Numbered from the stretch's first letter, positions 27,826 through 37,567 are shown. The stretch: DNA of 64,000 bases from Palsa-504 sp963808615 (GCA_963808615.1 CAWEGV010000010.1:1-64000), one strand, 5' to 3'. Program-made: numbers and translations. The notes: a model not told the origin generated them from the letters alone.

Positions 27826-28112
27826 GTTGGCATACCCTGTCGGCCGCATGAGTGGACGCGGAGACGTTTCCCGCTACGCGGTGCCGGCCTGACAAGGACG
27901 GCGGCATGACCGACCGTTCCGGCAGCGCTACGATCATCGCGGGCGCGGCTGAGGACCCGGGCACCGCGGTCACCGGTGAAGCCGCAGGCGCCGGCCACCC
28001 GGATCGGCGCTCTCGGCGGTCACCTGCCTGCATCGACGACCGGGCAGGGTGGCTGTGACAAGCTGGCGGCAGCAGCCCCGGAGCGGGCCGCACGTGGTCA
28101 AAGGAGAGCGTC

Positions 28113-28322
28113 ATGAGCGTGTACAGGGTGACCGAGCTCATCGGGACAAGCAGCACGTCATGGGAAGACGCGGCGGCGGAGGCGATCAGGACCGCCGCCG
28201 GGACGCTCCGCGATCTGCGGGTGGCCGAGGTCGTCGAGCAGGACATTCACCTGGACGAGGGCGGGGCGATCACCTATCGCACCAAGCTCCAGCTCTCCTT
28301 CAAGTACGAACCCGGCCGCTGA
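28113..28322 (+). CDS. Dodecin (flavin-binding storage protein)
   Basis: 69 aa, ATG 28113 with AAAGGAGAG upstream. Matches dodecin throughout: MSVYRVTELIGTSSTSWEDAA, EAIRTAAGTLRDLRVAEVVEQD, and the closing YRTKLQLSFKYE. Length is exact. Dodecins form 12-mers that bind flavins or CoA and limit photo-oxidative damage. A hairpin terminator follows at 28345. Confidence 0.9.
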   Translation: MSVYRVTELIGTSSTSWEDAAAEAIRTAAGTLRDLRVAEVVEQDIHLDEGGAITYRTKLQLSFKYEPGR

Positions 28323-28344
28323 TCCCAGGTCAGCTGCTCCCCGC

Positions 28345-28366
28345 GCTGGCGGGTTGGCCCGCCAGC
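28345..28366 (+). terminator. Hairpin after the dodecin gene
   Basis: Perfect 9-bp stem GCTGGCGGG / CCCGCCAGC with loop TTGG, 23 bases after the dodecin stop; no T-tract. Confidence 0.7.
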
Positions 28367-28651
28367 TTCCGGGGCCAATCCTGCTGCCATGCCCCAATGG
28401 CCCTTGCGCACGCATCGTAAACACCAGGAACACGTGCCCGATTTGCGGCACTTGAGCGCGTCCTGGCTGACCGGGATGTACGCCCGGGCGGACGCGGTCC
28501 GATGACGGTCAGGTCGCGGGGCGGTCCAGATCTGGGTGGGCATTCAGCGCGCCCGGTTTGCGCCCATCCCGGTTCCGGTAATCCCGCAGAGGCAGGGCGC
28601 AGGCGGACCGGGACGGGCAGCCAGAAGGCGCCCGGCCCGGCCCGCTGGCGG
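28367..28651. other. Gene-free stretch between dodecin and the cold-shock gene
   Basis: No supported frame; frames on both strands here are short and lack domains. Confidence 0.4.
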
Positions 28652-28855
28652 TCAGAGCGGGCGGACTTCCTCTGCCTGGGGGCCCTTTTGTCCCCGCCCG
28701 GCGGTGTAGGCGACCCGCTGGTTCTCCTGCAGGCTGCGGAAGCCGTCAGCCTGGATGGCAGAGTGATGGACGAACACGTCGGCGGTTCCGTCGTCGGGGG
28801 CGATGAAGCCGTAGCCCTTGTCGGCGTTGAACCACTTGACAGTGCCTTCAGCCAT
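28652..28855 (-). CDS. csp: Cold-shock protein (CspA family)
   Basis: 67 aa. Single OB-fold cold-shock domain: EGTVKWFNADKGYGFI (RNP1) and DVFVHHSAI (RNP2), closing RVAYTAGRGQKGPQAEEV. Full length, single-copy in the window. Binds single-stranded RNA or DNA as a chaperone. ATG 28855 has AGGAG a few bases upstream (TACAGGAGAAGTACATG). Confidence 0.95.
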   Translation of the reverse strand: MAEGTVKWFNADKGYGFIAPDDGTADVFVHHSAIQADGFRSLQENQRVAYTAGRGQKGPQAEEVRPL

Positions 28856-29232
28856 GTACTTCTCCTGTAGAGACGATCATACGGGAGGCACGTGCGTGCA
28901 CCCCGGGTTATCGCGACCGCCAGCCTGCCGGGAAGACCTGGCCGTGTACTCGCGGCGCCCGCTGTCAGAAGTTCGCAGGCGCAGGTACACGTAACGAATT
29001 TCGACTACAACCACCACCTATTAAACACCATGCCTGACACCCGGCTGACCAGCCGCGCTCGCGCCACCGCCCCGGGCCGGATCAGCTCAGCCCTTCGGCG
29101 CGCAGAGCATCAGACCATCCGCGCGACCAGGCAGCACCCGGGCCACCCGCCAGGCGGCTAAAGAGTGCGCGTACCCATCACCGTCTGCGCGGGGCTTCGG
29201 CTGCCACGTGCAAGTGCCGGTTGTCCTGGGCC
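28856..29232. other. Gene-free stretch
   Basis: A long untranslated leader for the cold-shock gene is plausible here. No supported ORF. Confidence 0.4.
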
Positions 29233-29250
29233 GCAGGCCGGGCGGCCTGC
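29233..29250 (-). terminator. Hairpin downstream of the small conserved protein gene
   Basis: 7-bp stem GCAGGCC / GGCCTGC with a 4-nt loop, about 60 bases beyond the stop of the leftward gene at 29312. Confidence 0.45.
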
Positions 29251-29311
29251 AGCCGGGTCCCGCGGCGCGCCCCGGCAGCGCCGTGCCGTCCGCCGGGTGT
29301 CGCTAGCGGTA

Positions 29312-29539
29312 TCAGAGTTTGGTCAGCTTGGCGCACGGCGTCATGATGCGCGCACGGCACGAACCGAAATCGATAACCAGGGCGGTGTCAACCTCTACGC
29401 CTATGACTCGGCCGAGGCCGTACGTATCGTGGGTAACCTGATCCCGCACGGCGAACTGCTCGGCAGGCGGAGCGACGGGTGGGGGGCCAAAGGGACTAGT
29501 GGGCAAGAAGCGCCGGGACGCGGCGCGGGCTGGTTTCAT
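29312..29539 (-). CDS. Small conserved actinobacterial protein of unknown function
   Basis: 75 aa from ATG 29539. N-terminal Pro-rich segment and then DQVTHDTYGLGRVIGVEVDTALVIDFGSCRARIMTPCAKLTKL, a compact beta domain with the pattern VTHDTYGLGRV...DFG...I..P..KL found in many actinomycetes. It resembles CarD/Tudor-like small RNA- or RNAP-contact folds, but that is only a fold impression. Confidence 0.7.
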   Translation of the reverse strand: MKPARAASRRFLPTSPFGPPPVAPPAEQFAVRDQVTHDTYGLGRVIGVEVDTALVIDFGSCRARIMTPCAKLTKL

Positions 29540-30257
29540 TACTACCAGTATGCGCCTGTCGGCAGTATGCGCCTGCCGGGCCGCTCGCACTGGGTCCGCC
29601 GGGCTGGCCACGCTACGGGCGGACGGCACGCCAGCCGATGCACGGCGTTACCGGCCTCCCGCCGTATCTGCGTATCCAGATAAGCCTGGACGGCGGAGAC
29701 GACGAGGGCCGCCCCGGCCACAAGGGATGACCGGCAGGTCATGAGAGCTAGACAGGTACGACAGGCCAAGGTCGCGCTGAAGATCGAGCATCAAGATTGC
29801 GAATCTGCGCCTGCATGGACACAGCGCTCCGTGTACGGCCCGCGCCTCTTGGCATCGATTGCCGCCAGCCTGCCAGCGCTCCCAGAGCTGGCTGCCGCCC
29901 GCGCGCAGATAAGATTCAGCGCAGCTCTGAGCCGTACACCCCTCCGAATGCTGCCATCCGCTCATCGGCATGTGCGGTCGACTGTCATCGCCGCTATAGG
30001 GGTGGATGCCAGTGACGCGGACTGCTCTGCCGTCTCGAACGTGACGACGGCTGATTTCTGCCCGGGCGCATGGGTCGGCTCGGTGAGCGTCAGCCGCTGT
30101 GAGCTGAGGATCTGGCGGTCAGCTTTGCGAGGTGCGCGGCGGCTCGCCGCCGCCGGCCGGTGTCGGGGACCAGGTCGGCGAGGTGCGGACGGCCGGGGCG
30201 TGGAGTTCGCCGATGCCCCGTGATCGGGAATGTACCGTGGCGCCTGCGGCCGGGGGA
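29540..30257. other. Gene-free stretch
   Basis: No recognisable gene. Long rightward frames (29741-30223) contain low-complexity translations typical of shadows. Confidence 0.4.
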
Positions 30258-30557
30258 AACGAGAAGCCGGGGGAGGGCCAGCTGGGTAGCGGCGGCCGGG
30301 CTGTCCTCCGGCCGCCGCGGTTACGATGCGTAGCCGAGTTGGCCGTAGTGTTGGCGCGGCCGTGGACCGGCGCACCAGGCAATCCCAGTGTGGTGAGTGC
30401 CATCAGTGCGATTCCCCGTGTCATCTGTGCTCGTAGAGCGCATGTTGCACGGAGCCTGACTTCTCATAATCCGTCAGCCGTGGGTTCGAGTCCCACCCGC
30501 CCCACCTGCGGTTATACGCTACATCCGGTGTTTGCTCGTGGACCGTTTCGTGGACCG
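30258..30557 (+). repeat. Attachment-like unit B with tRNA-Met(CAU) 3' half
   Basis: 30258-30370 matches 55726-55850 closely (starts AACGAGAAGCCGGGGGAGGG). It includes an 11-bp hairpin (30289-30299 / 30308-30318). The tRNA 3' half is at 30460-30505 and is identical to unit A. CGTGGACCG repeats at 30537 and 30549, again 12 bp apart. Confidence 0.75.
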
Positions 30558-30642
30558 ATGTAACCACTCGCTTGCTGGCGCCTTGCCTGAGCAGCGCAGA
30601 TAGAGCGTCGGTCCTGCGGGTTATGTCGGGACACGTCCTTAC

Positions 30643-31002
30643 TTACGGATCGTCTGGTTCCTCCAATGCGGCTACGACGTCATATCCGAGTGCAGTCGCC
30701 ACGTCGGGAGCGGCGCAAACGACCCGGCCGAGCCCGGTCACGGGGGCGATTGCTAGCAGCACATCGGCGATCTCGTCGTCCGTCGCGCCTGCCGCGAGCG
30801 CCCGGGCGGTGCTCCATTCGAGGCAGACCGCTGGTGACCCGCTGGCCACCAATATCCCTAGTTGAAGCAATGCCACGATTTTGGGTTCCAGGGTCGAGGT
30901 CCTGGACAGGGCAAGTGCCAGCCCGGCCTCGTCTTCGACGAAGCCTTCGTCGATCATCGCCAGCCTGCGCAATGTTTCCTGGTATCTCGCCATCTGGCTC
31001 AT
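30643..31002 (-). CDS. Carboxymuconolactone decarboxylase/AhpD-like protein (internal start)
   Basis: 119 aa from ATG 31002 with GAGGGAG 5-7 nt upstream. The helix pattern EPKIVALLQLGILVASGSPAVCLEWSTARALAAGATDDEIADVLLAIAPVTGLGRVVCAAP matches the CMD/AhpD family, where CxxxH normally gives the redox or catalytic pair; here C is followed by LEWS rather than xxH, so peroxidase activity is doubtful. Same frame as the UspA ORF; see that entry. Confidence 0.65.
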   Translation of the reverse strand: MSQMARYQETLRRLAMIDEGFVEDEAGLALALSRTSTLEPKIVALLQLGILVASGSPAVCLEWSTARALAAGATDDEIADVLLAIAPVTGLGRVVCAAPDVATALGYDVVAALEEPDDP

Positions 31003-31557
31003 AAGTCTCCCTCGCCATCGAGGACCATTCCACCTCGGACCGGGGCGGGTTCCGTCCCCCCGCTGGAGTAAAGATAGGTCGTCATCCCTCGGGAGCCCCG
31101 GCTCATGGGGACCGCGCGACGCCCGCATGCCTGCCTGACCGGCCGCTAACGGCGGGAAGATGATGACCACCGGGCAGGGAGCGTCGTAGGCCACCTGGCT
31201 GCTCACCGAGCCCAGCCCCCGCCGGCCGAGGCCGCCGCTGCCCCGTGAGCCCATGACCAGCAGGTCGGCGTCCTGCCAGGCGTCGACGAGTTCGGCGGCG
31301 GGCGAGCCCGGGATCACCTGGACGGTAAACGGCGGCGTCGGCCCGGACTGGCTGCTCACCGCCTGGTCCACCAGTGCCTGTACCTCCTTGGTCGCTTGGT
31401 CCTGGTTCACGTCGCCCGCGGTGCAGGCGACCGCCCTCTCCTGACGCACATTGAGGACGGTAAGCTCGGTGTGCCGCGCCACAGCCTCGCTCAGGGCCCA
31501 CTGGAGGGCCCGCCGTGAATGTGATGAGCCGTCCACCCCGACGATGATTCCAGGCAT
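30643..31557 (-). CDS. Universal stress protein domain joined in frame to CMD domain
   Basis: 304 aa from ATG 31557 with GGAG 5 nt upstream; no stop between the two domains. Residues 1-145 are a UspA domain: IIVGVDGSSHSRRALQWAL, then GSRGSGGLGRRGLGSVSSQVAYDAPCPVVII, the ATP-binding G-2x-G-9x-G(S) loop. A 40-residue Arg/Gly/Pro-rich linker follows, then a carboxymuconolactone-decarboxylase-like domain. The internal ATG 31002 has its own GAGGGAG site, so both a fusion and a separate CMD protein may be made. A lost stop by sequence error is also possible. Confidence 0.7.
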   Translation of the reverse strand: MPGIIVGVDGSSHSRRALQWALSEAVARHTELTVLNVRQERAVACTAGDVNQDQATKEVQALVDQAVSSQSGPTPPFTVQVIPGSPAAELVDAWQDADLLVMGSRGSGGLGRRGLGSVSSQVAYDAPCPVVIIFPPLAAGQAGMRASRGPHEPGLPRDDDLSLLQRGDGTRPGPRWNGPRWRGRLMSQMARYQETLRRLAMIDEGFVEDEAGLALALSRTSTLEPKIVALLQLGILVASGSPAVCLEWSTARALAAGATDDEIADVLLAIAPVTGLGRVVCAAPDVATALGYDVVAALEEPDDP

Positions 31558-31663
31558 CGTGGCTCCAGTCCTCGTACTCACCTGGGTCATCACGAGCCCA
31601 CCGCGTCCGGCCCTGAGCTGGCATCACCCCAACGGGGTAAAAGAGTGAGGATCGGCCGGCCTG

Positions 31664-33940
31664 TTACTTGTCGAGGAGCGCCAGCTCGCGGGCCCGGCCG
31701 ACTGCCTGTCTTCGTGAGGAGGTCCCTAGCTTCCGGTAGATCGACATTGCCTCCGCCTTGACGGTGTGGCGGGAGAGGAACATCTCCTCGGCGATCTCCG
31801 GGAACGACAGGTGGGTGGAGAGCATCGGCAGCAGGCGCAGCTCTGCAGTGGTCAGGGCCGACGCTCCCATAGCGTACGAACCCCGGGCGCGGGAAAGCTC
31901 CGCCCGCAGGTCCGCGGCCTGCCGTCCGAAAACACCGAGGCGGGGGCGCCGCACGAGGATCTCGTCGGCCTCCCGGAGCAGGGTCCGCGCCGCGCCGAAA
32001 TCGAACAACGCGAGGTAGCACCTCGCCAGCTCGATCCTCGCCTGAACCGCCATGTGCGGCACGGCGTGGGTCAGGCCAGGGCGAAGGCGTTGCGCCCGGG
32101 TCAGTTCCGCCGCGGCGCGCGGACGGTCGGCCTCGTGCAGCGCCACCCGCGCGGCCACTACGTACAAGATCGTGACCGGCGGATAGTCCTCCAGCTTGCC
32201 CTCACGGGCCAGCGACCGGGCCTCGGACAGGTACCGTTTGCCCAGATCCCAGTCGCCCCTGCCGATCGCCAGCAGCGACCGCTCGGCCAGCGCGATGCAT
32301 GGACCGAACGCGATCCCACCAGCCTGGCCCTCCGCGACCACATCCTCGAATAGGACATTGGCCCGGTCTAGATCGCCGGCCATCACGTGCGCGGCCGCCT
32401 GGTACATCATGGCGGTGATCCGCCAGAAGCTGCCCGGGGCCATGGTCGTGGCCGCGAGCTCCGCGTCGGCCTGCATTTGCTCCACCCCGTCGCGGCACAG
32501 CAGCGCCCGGATCAGCGCCAGCCACGGCTCGATCGACGGGCTCCCGTCCGGCAGGTTCGTGGCGGCGGCTGCCCGCTCGGCGACGTCGGCCCATCGTTCG
32601 GCGCGGGTCGGCTTCCCGGTCAAGGCGCAGAACACCGCCGCCAGGACCGCGATCGCCGGGTAGCTTTCCATGGCCGCACGGTCTTCGAGCCACCCGAGCC
32701 ACCGCTCGACCGTCGCGATCCTGCCCCGTTGGTAGGTGAGAAACGTCAGAGCGCCGACAAGGCGAGCCGCCGAATCCACCTCGCCCGCCTGCATCCAGTA
32801 CTCCAGTGCCTCCTCGGGCTCCCGGTTGCGCTCATACCACTGCGCAGCTCGCCGTTGAAGGACGGGCATCAGGCCAGGCTCCTGGCGGTGCAACTCCGCC
32901 AGGAGCATGTCGCGGAACAAGTGGTGGTAACGGTACCACTCTCCCCGCCGGTCCAGCGGCACCAGCAGCAGGTTCGACCGTTCCAGGTCTGCCAGGGCCG
33001 CCGTGGAACCGCTCATGGTGAGCACCGCATCGCACAGCGGCCCGCACATGCGCTCCAGCACCGCGGTCCGGGTCAGGAACGTGCGGTGCCGGCGGGAGAT
33101 CTGCGTCAGGAACTCTGACTCCAGGTATTCGCTCACCAGCCGGTCGTCGCCGCCGAAGGAAACCGCCGCGCTGGCCAAGGGGCCGCCCTCCTTGAGGTAG
33201 AGCGCCGCGAGGTACAGCCCGGCCGGCCACCCCTCGGTCCGCCGGTGCAACTCCGCCACGTCGTCCGCACCCAGGGTGAGACCCACATTGCGCAGCAGCG
33301 AGGACGCCTCCTCGCAGGTGAGCGACAGGTCACCCGGGCCGACCTCCAGGAGCTTGCCCTCGGCGCGCAGCCGCGCGATCGGCAGCGGCGGCTCGGCACG
33401 GCCGGCGAGCACCAGCCGGGAACCGCCCGGCACATGATCGGCCAGCACGGACAGCGCGGCCCGGCATTCGGAGTTGTGCAGCGCGTGCACGTCGTCCAGG
33501 ACAAGCGCCACGGGCGAGGCCATCGATGAGAAAGCCGAGCCGAGCCGCGGGATGACCGAGCCGGGTACTGAGCTGCCGGGGGAAGCGAGGGCATCGAATA
33601 CCCGCTCGCCGACCGGCTCCACCGCATCGAGCGCCTTCGCGACATAGGTGAGCAGGACCTTCGGATCGTTGTCCGCTTCGTCGACCGACACCCAGGCGAA
33701 GGCCCGGCCGTTGCGCTCGGCCCATTGGCCCAGGACGGTCGTCTTCCCGTAGCCGGTCGGCGCAACCACCGAGACGATCGGACGACGGTCGCCCCGCGCG
33801 AGCCGTTCGATAAGCGACGAACGACGCACCGTCCCGGGCCGAAGCAGGGGGCGGTGAAGCTTCGCCGTGATAAGGTCCAACACCGGCCCGCCTGCACCAC
33901 CCGACGGCCCGGTTCGCTGGCGCACCTCGCTGTCGCCCAA
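31664..33940 (-). CDS. MalT-like LuxR-family ATP-dependent regulator
   Basis: 758 aa. Walker A APTGYGKTT (about residue 60), Walker B VALVLDDVHAL, and the STAND signature LVLAGRAEPPLPIARLRAEG. A central helical repeat region (TPR-like) and a C-terminal LuxR HTH (LTTAELRLLPMLSTHLSFPEIAEEMFLSRHTVKAEAMSIYRKLG) complete the MalT layout. Usual length is about 900, so it is a short member. Likely activated by a signal and ATP. Lies next to the UspA/CMD genes, which it may control, and divergent from the second LuxR gene. Confidence 0.85.
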   Translation of the reverse strand: MGDSEVRQRTGPSGGAGGPVLDLITAKLHRPLLRPGTVRRSSLIERLARGDRRPIVSVVAPTGYGKTTVLGQWAERNGRAFAWVSVDEADNDPKVLLTYVAKALDAVEPVGERVFDALASPGSSVPGSVIPRLGSAFSSMASPVALVLDDVHALHNSECRAALSVLADHVPGGSRLVLAGRAEPPLPIARLRAEGKLLEVGPGDLSLTCEEASSLLRNVGLTLGADDVAELHRRTEGWPAGLYLAALYLKEGGPLASAAVSFGGDDRLVSEYLESEFLTQISRRHRTFLTRTAVLERMCGPLCDAVLTMSGSTAALADLERSNLLLVPLDRRGEWYRYHHLFRDMLLAELHRQEPGLMPVLQRRAAQWYERNREPEEALEYWMQAGEVDSAARLVGALTFLTYQRGRIATVERWLGWLEDRAAMESYPAIAVLAAVFCALTGKPTRAERWADVAERAAAATNLPDGSPSIEPWLALIRALLCRDGVEQMQADAELAATTMAPGSFWRITAMMYQAAAHVMAGDLDRANVLFEDVVAEGQAGGIAFGPCIALAERSLLAIGRGDWDLGKRYLSEARSLAREGKLEDYPPVTILYVVAARVALHEADRPRAAAELTRAQRLRPGLTHAVPHMAVQARIELARCYLALFDFGAARTLLREADEILVRRPRLGVFGRQAADLRAELSRARGSYAMGASALTTAELRLLPMLSTHLSFPEIAEEMFLSRHTVKAEAMSIYRKLGTSSRRQAVGRARELALLDK

Positions 33941-34555
33941 TGCCCCGCGGCTTCCCGTGGAAATTGCCTGCCGATCCAGGATCGGCCGCGGGCTTGAATC
34001 AGGTCAAGCCTTCGCCGGACCTTATTAAGAGCGGTGCCGGGCCGGGTGCGAGTCCCGGTGGCATCGCCTCGGGCGCTCTTTCGTCTCGGCGGACAGTTAC
34101 GGGGCTGGTGCTGCCCGTTCGTCGTGGCGATCTTTGTGGTGTCCGTCTCGGTGACACAGGCGTGGGTCGTGGCCACCTGCCGGTCCGCTACGGCCCGGCA
34201 TCGCTGCCTGCGTGCGTCGCCACCACTCCTCCCGGCCACCGTTATCGAGGTGCTCTACCCCGCATGTTGGAGCGGGGGCTGTCGTGCGGCGAGACGGTCG
34301 CCCGTATGCGCCCGCACGGCCTGGACGCCCGGAACGGACTTCGCAGGTCGCACGAGCCTGAGCAGCCGAGAGCCTGGAAATTCATGCCAATGGGATTTTT
34401 AATGCCGATGGCATGATGTCTAGCCTGGCTGGCTGGCGTGTGGTGGTTGATGAGGCGAGACATCCCTGAACGGCGGCCGGGCGTGGCGCTATCGCGACGT
34501 GTGGTCTCCCATGGCGAGCGGCCATCAGGCCGCCGGCGGGAAGGAGGAAGATCCG
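33941..34555. other. Regulatory space between divergent MalT-like genes
   Basis: 615 bp with no supported gene. Contains an inverted repeat TCATGCCA ... TGGCATGA (34382-34389, 34409-34416) around an AT-rich core, a possible operator/promoter for one of the LuxR genes. Confidence 0.4.
34382..34416. promoter_or_regulatory. Inverted repeat TCATGCCA/TGGCATGA with AT-rich core
   Basis: 8-bp arms separated by 19 bp, in the space upstream of the rightward LuxR gene; the core GGGATTTTTAATGCC is the most AT-rich part of the spacer. Confidence 0.4.
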
Positions 34556-37261
34556 ATGGTGGCCGATGTTGCCGGGCAGGTGGCAGCCCCCGCCAGACGG
34601 CCGGCAGTTTCCGCTGGCATCCCCATCCTGCCAGCCAAGATCACCGTGCCAGGTGTGCCGGACTGGGGGGTGCCGCGGCCGCGGATCACCAAGCTGATCG
34701 CCGAGGGCACGCGGCGGTGCCCGCTGACCATCGTCACTGGCCCTCCCGGCACGGGCAAAACGATGGCCCTGGCGCTGTGGGCAGCGGCCGAACCCGGGAC
34801 TGTTGCCTGGATCTCCCTGGATGACTTCGACAACCAGCCAGGCGCCTTCTGGTCCTATGCCGTCGCGGCACTTGGCCGGTCCGGAGTTGCCCTTCCTGAG
34901 GTGTTGTCGGCTGCTTCGCCCCGACGGGCGGCGGGCCATGTGTTCCTGCTGCAGCTTGCGTCGGTGCTGGCTGCCCAGAACCCGCCGGTGTCACTGGTCG
35001 TCGACGACCTCCATGCCCTGACCAGGCCGACGGTACTGACTGAGCTTGACTTCGTCCTGCGGAACGCGCAGCCGGGTCTGCGCATGGTGGGCTCCTCCCG
35101 GGTGGATCCGCTGCTGCCCCTGCACCGCTACCGGCTGGCCGGTGCGCTGACCGAGATCCGGGCCAGCGACCTGGCTTTCAGCATCGCCGAGGCCCGCCTG
35201 CTGCTGGCCCAGCACGGGAGCTCGCTGTCGGCAGATTCGCTCGAGCGCCTCACGCGGCGGACCGAGGGCTGGGCGGCCGGCCTCCGCCTGGCCGCGATCT
35301 CCATGAATGCCCATCCCGACCCCGACCAATTCGTCAAGGAGCTGATCACCGAGGACAGCGCCCTGACTGGCTACCTAGTGGAAGAGGTCCTCAAGGGCGC
35401 GTCGCCTGAGGTCCGAGAAGTGCTGCTGAGCACGTCTATCCTGGAGCATGTCAACACCGAAGCGGCCAGCGAACTGACCGGCAACAAGCAAGCCGGTGCG
35501 ATTCTGCCGGCGGTGGCGCGCGCGAACGCGTTTGTCCAGCCGACCGGGTGCGGGTGGTATCGCTACCACACGTTGTTCGCCGAGGTGCTGCGGCAGAAGC
35601 TGAGGCGCGAGTACCCGGACCGGATTGCCGTTTTGCACAGGCGGGCTGCCCGGTGGTATCAGCGGAACGGTATGGTCACCGCGGCGGTGCAGCACGCCAC
35701 GCGGGCCGGCGACTGGCAGCTTGCCGCCACCATAGTCATCGATGCTCTGGCGATCAGCGAGATCATCGAGCCGCGGGGCTGCACGTCCCTGGCCGGCGAG
35801 TTCCGGCGCATGCCGCGCGGCGAAGCCTGGGCGGGGCCGCAGCCGTATCTCGTCGCCGCCGCGGTCGAGCTGGCCGACGGCCTGTATGATTCCTCCGCCG
35901 CCGCGCTGGATGTCGGCGAAGGCATGCTTGCACCCCTTCCCGCCGATGAGGAGGCCGCGTGCCGGCTTGCCGCCGCGGTCATCCGCATCACTACCTCCCG
36001 CCGCACCGGGGACCTCGTGATGGCGGCGGCGGCCGTTTCGGATGCGGAGGCGCTGGTCAGCCGGATGCCCGAGGACAAGCTCGCCCAGCACCCGGAAGTC
36101 AGAGCGCGAGTGCTGGCCGACCGCGGGGCCGTCGAGCTGTGGCCGGGCCATCTCGACGAGGCGGCCCGCTTCCTCAATGCGGGTGCGGCCGCCGCGACCG
36201 GTCCGGGCAGAGAGCACGAACGGGCCGCCTGCCTCGGGCATCTCGCGCTGGTGGAGGCCTTGCGCGGCCGACTGCGCCATGCCGCAAAGCTGGTCGGCCT
36301 GGGCGCAGCGGCCTTGGCCGCCCAAGAGCAGCGGCCGCCTCCTCAGCAACAGGGCCCCGCGGCGCTTGCCGCGCTCGCATGGGTGCACCTGGAACGGGAT
36401 GAGCTGCGGGAAGCCGGCAGGCTGCTGAAGCAACTGGACGCCGCCCTTGGTGTCAGCCCGGACAAGCTGATCGGGGCGGTGGCCTGCCTGGTAGCTGCGT
36501 GTGGCGGGCTGGCTGAGGGGCACGGCGAAGCGGCCGCGCAGATGGTAGCCAGGGCACGGTCTGGGTGGTGTGTCCCGGCATGGCTCGACCAGCGGCTGAG
36601 CCTGGTCGAGTCGCGGGTATACGCGGCGGCCGGCGATACCTCGGCCGCAGCCGCTGCGGCCGAGCGGGCCGGCGGCGATAGCTCGCCAGAGGCGGCGGCC
36701 ACGCTCGCGCACGCATGGCTGGCCGCCGGGGACGGCAAGAACGCAAGGCTGGTGCTCGCATCCGCGCTAGCGGCCCGGAGCGGGGAGCCCGAACCGGTGC
36801 GGCTGCAAGCGTGCCTGGCTGACGCCCGGCTTAGCTACTACAGCGGCGACCGCGCGCGAGGCCGCCGGTCGCTCGTGCACGCGCTGCGGCTGGCCGAACG
36901 TGAGCAGCTGAGGCTGCCGTTCGTGCTGGAGCAGGGCTGGATTGGGCCGGTACTGCGGCGTGATCCTGAACTGGCCACCATTCACCGGCGTCTGTTCCCA
37001 TCGGCCCCGCGCCATGATCAGCCCCAGGGCGGGTCAGGCTTGTCCCCGCAAGCCACGGTCCTGGTGGTCGAACGGCTCACCGAACGCGAGAGCGAGGTAC
37101 TGCGGCACGTGTCAGGCATGCTGAACACCGCTGAGATTGCCAGCGAGATGTGCATCTCCATCAACACGGTCAAGGCACACCTCAAGAGCAGCTACCGCAA
37201 GCTGGCGGCCACTCACCGCGGCGAGGCGGTCCGCCGGGCCCGGCAGCTTGAGCTGATCTGA
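34556..37261 (+). CDS. MalT-like LuxR-family ATP-dependent regulator
   Basis: 901 aa from ATG 34556 with AAGGAGGAAG upstream. Walker A GPPGTGKT (residues 62-69), Walker B VSLVVDDLHAL, the sensor stretch MVGSSRVDPLLPLHRYRL, long helical TPR-like middle, and a C-terminal LuxR HTH (LTERESEVLRHVSGMLNTAEIASEMCISINTVKAHL). Full length for MalT-type STAND regulators. Divergent from the other MalT-like gene; the pair may read related signals. Confidence 0.9.
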   Translation: MVADVAGQVAAPARRPAVSAGIPILPAKITVPGVPDWGVPRPRITKLIAEGTRRCPLTIVTGPPGTGKTMALALWAAAEPGTVAWISLDDFDNQPGAFWSYAVAALGRSGVALPEVLSAASPRRAAGHVFLLQLASVLAAQNPPVSLVVDDLHALTRPTVLTELDFVLRNAQPGLRMVGSSRVDPLLPLHRYRLAGALTEIRASDLAFSIAEARLLLAQHGSSLSADSLERLTRRTEGWAAGLRLAAISMNAHPDPDQFVKELITEDSALTGYLVEEVLKGASPEVREVLLSTSILEHVNTEAASELTGNKQAGAILPAVARANAFVQPTGCGWYRYHTLFAEVLRQKLRREYPDRIAVLHRRAARWYQRNGMVTAAVQHATRAGDWQLAATIVIDALAISEIIEPRGCTSLAGEFRRMPRGEAWAGPQPYLVAAAVELADGLYDSSAAALDVGEGMLAPLPADEEAACRLAAAVIRITTSRRTGDLVMAAAAVSDAEALVSRMPEDKLAQHPEVRARVLADRGAVELWPGHLDEAARFLNAGAAAATGPGREHERAACLGHLALVEALRGRLRHAAKLVGLGAAALAAQEQRPPPQQQGPAALAALAWVHLERDELREAGRLLKQLDAALGVSPDKLIGAVACLVAACGGLAEGHGEAAAQMVARARSGWCVPAWLDQRLSLVESRVYAAAGDTSAAAAAAERAGGDSSPEAAATLAHAWLAAGDGKNARLVLASALAARSGEPEPVRLQACLADARLSYYSGDRARGRRSLVHALRLAEREQLRLPFVLEQGWIGPVLRRDPELATIHRRLFPSAPRHDQPQGGSGLSPQATVLVVERLTERESEVLRHVSGMLNTAEIASEMCISINTVKAHLKSSYRKLAATHRGEAVRRARQLELI

Positions 37262-37294
37262 TCTCACCCCCGCCCGCGATGGCTGCGCGCCGTC

Positions 37295-37567
37295 TCAACC
37301 CTTCCCTGTTTGCTGATAGACGCTGCAGTGTTCCGGTGGGCGAACCAGGTCAGCGATGGGGGTGGTAAACGGGAACTCGTTGTGGGCGATGAGCTGGCCG
37401 TCGACATAGAGCTGCGCCCGGCCGGGAGACCCCTTGCCTTGGGTGAAGCCGGGCTGGCCGGCGGGCCCGAACTCGAACCGCAGCCGGTGCCTGCCCTCGG
37501 GCCGGGCGTCCGCCGCGCGCCGATCCCGAGCAAGACCTGATTTGTCGTCAACAGACTCACCGCTCAT
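37295..37567 (-). pseudogene. Arylsulfatase C-terminal fragment
   Basis: 90 aa ORF: LRFEFGPAGQPGFTQGKGSPGRAQLYVDGQLIAHNEFPFTTPIA matches the arylsulfatase C-terminal beta sandwich (LRFEFxPTGxPDxxxGKGxPGRxQLYxDGxLVG), the same region seen in the full gene at 51205-53619. No catalytic part (CxPxR) is present. ATG 37567 overlaps the end of the ClC gene by 11 bp, so it may be translated, but it looks like a remnant. Confidence 0.6.

Noticed and set aside
27906..28058. 50-codon rightward ORF before dodecin
   Set aside because: No ribosome site or family match; Gly/Ala/Arg-rich translation.
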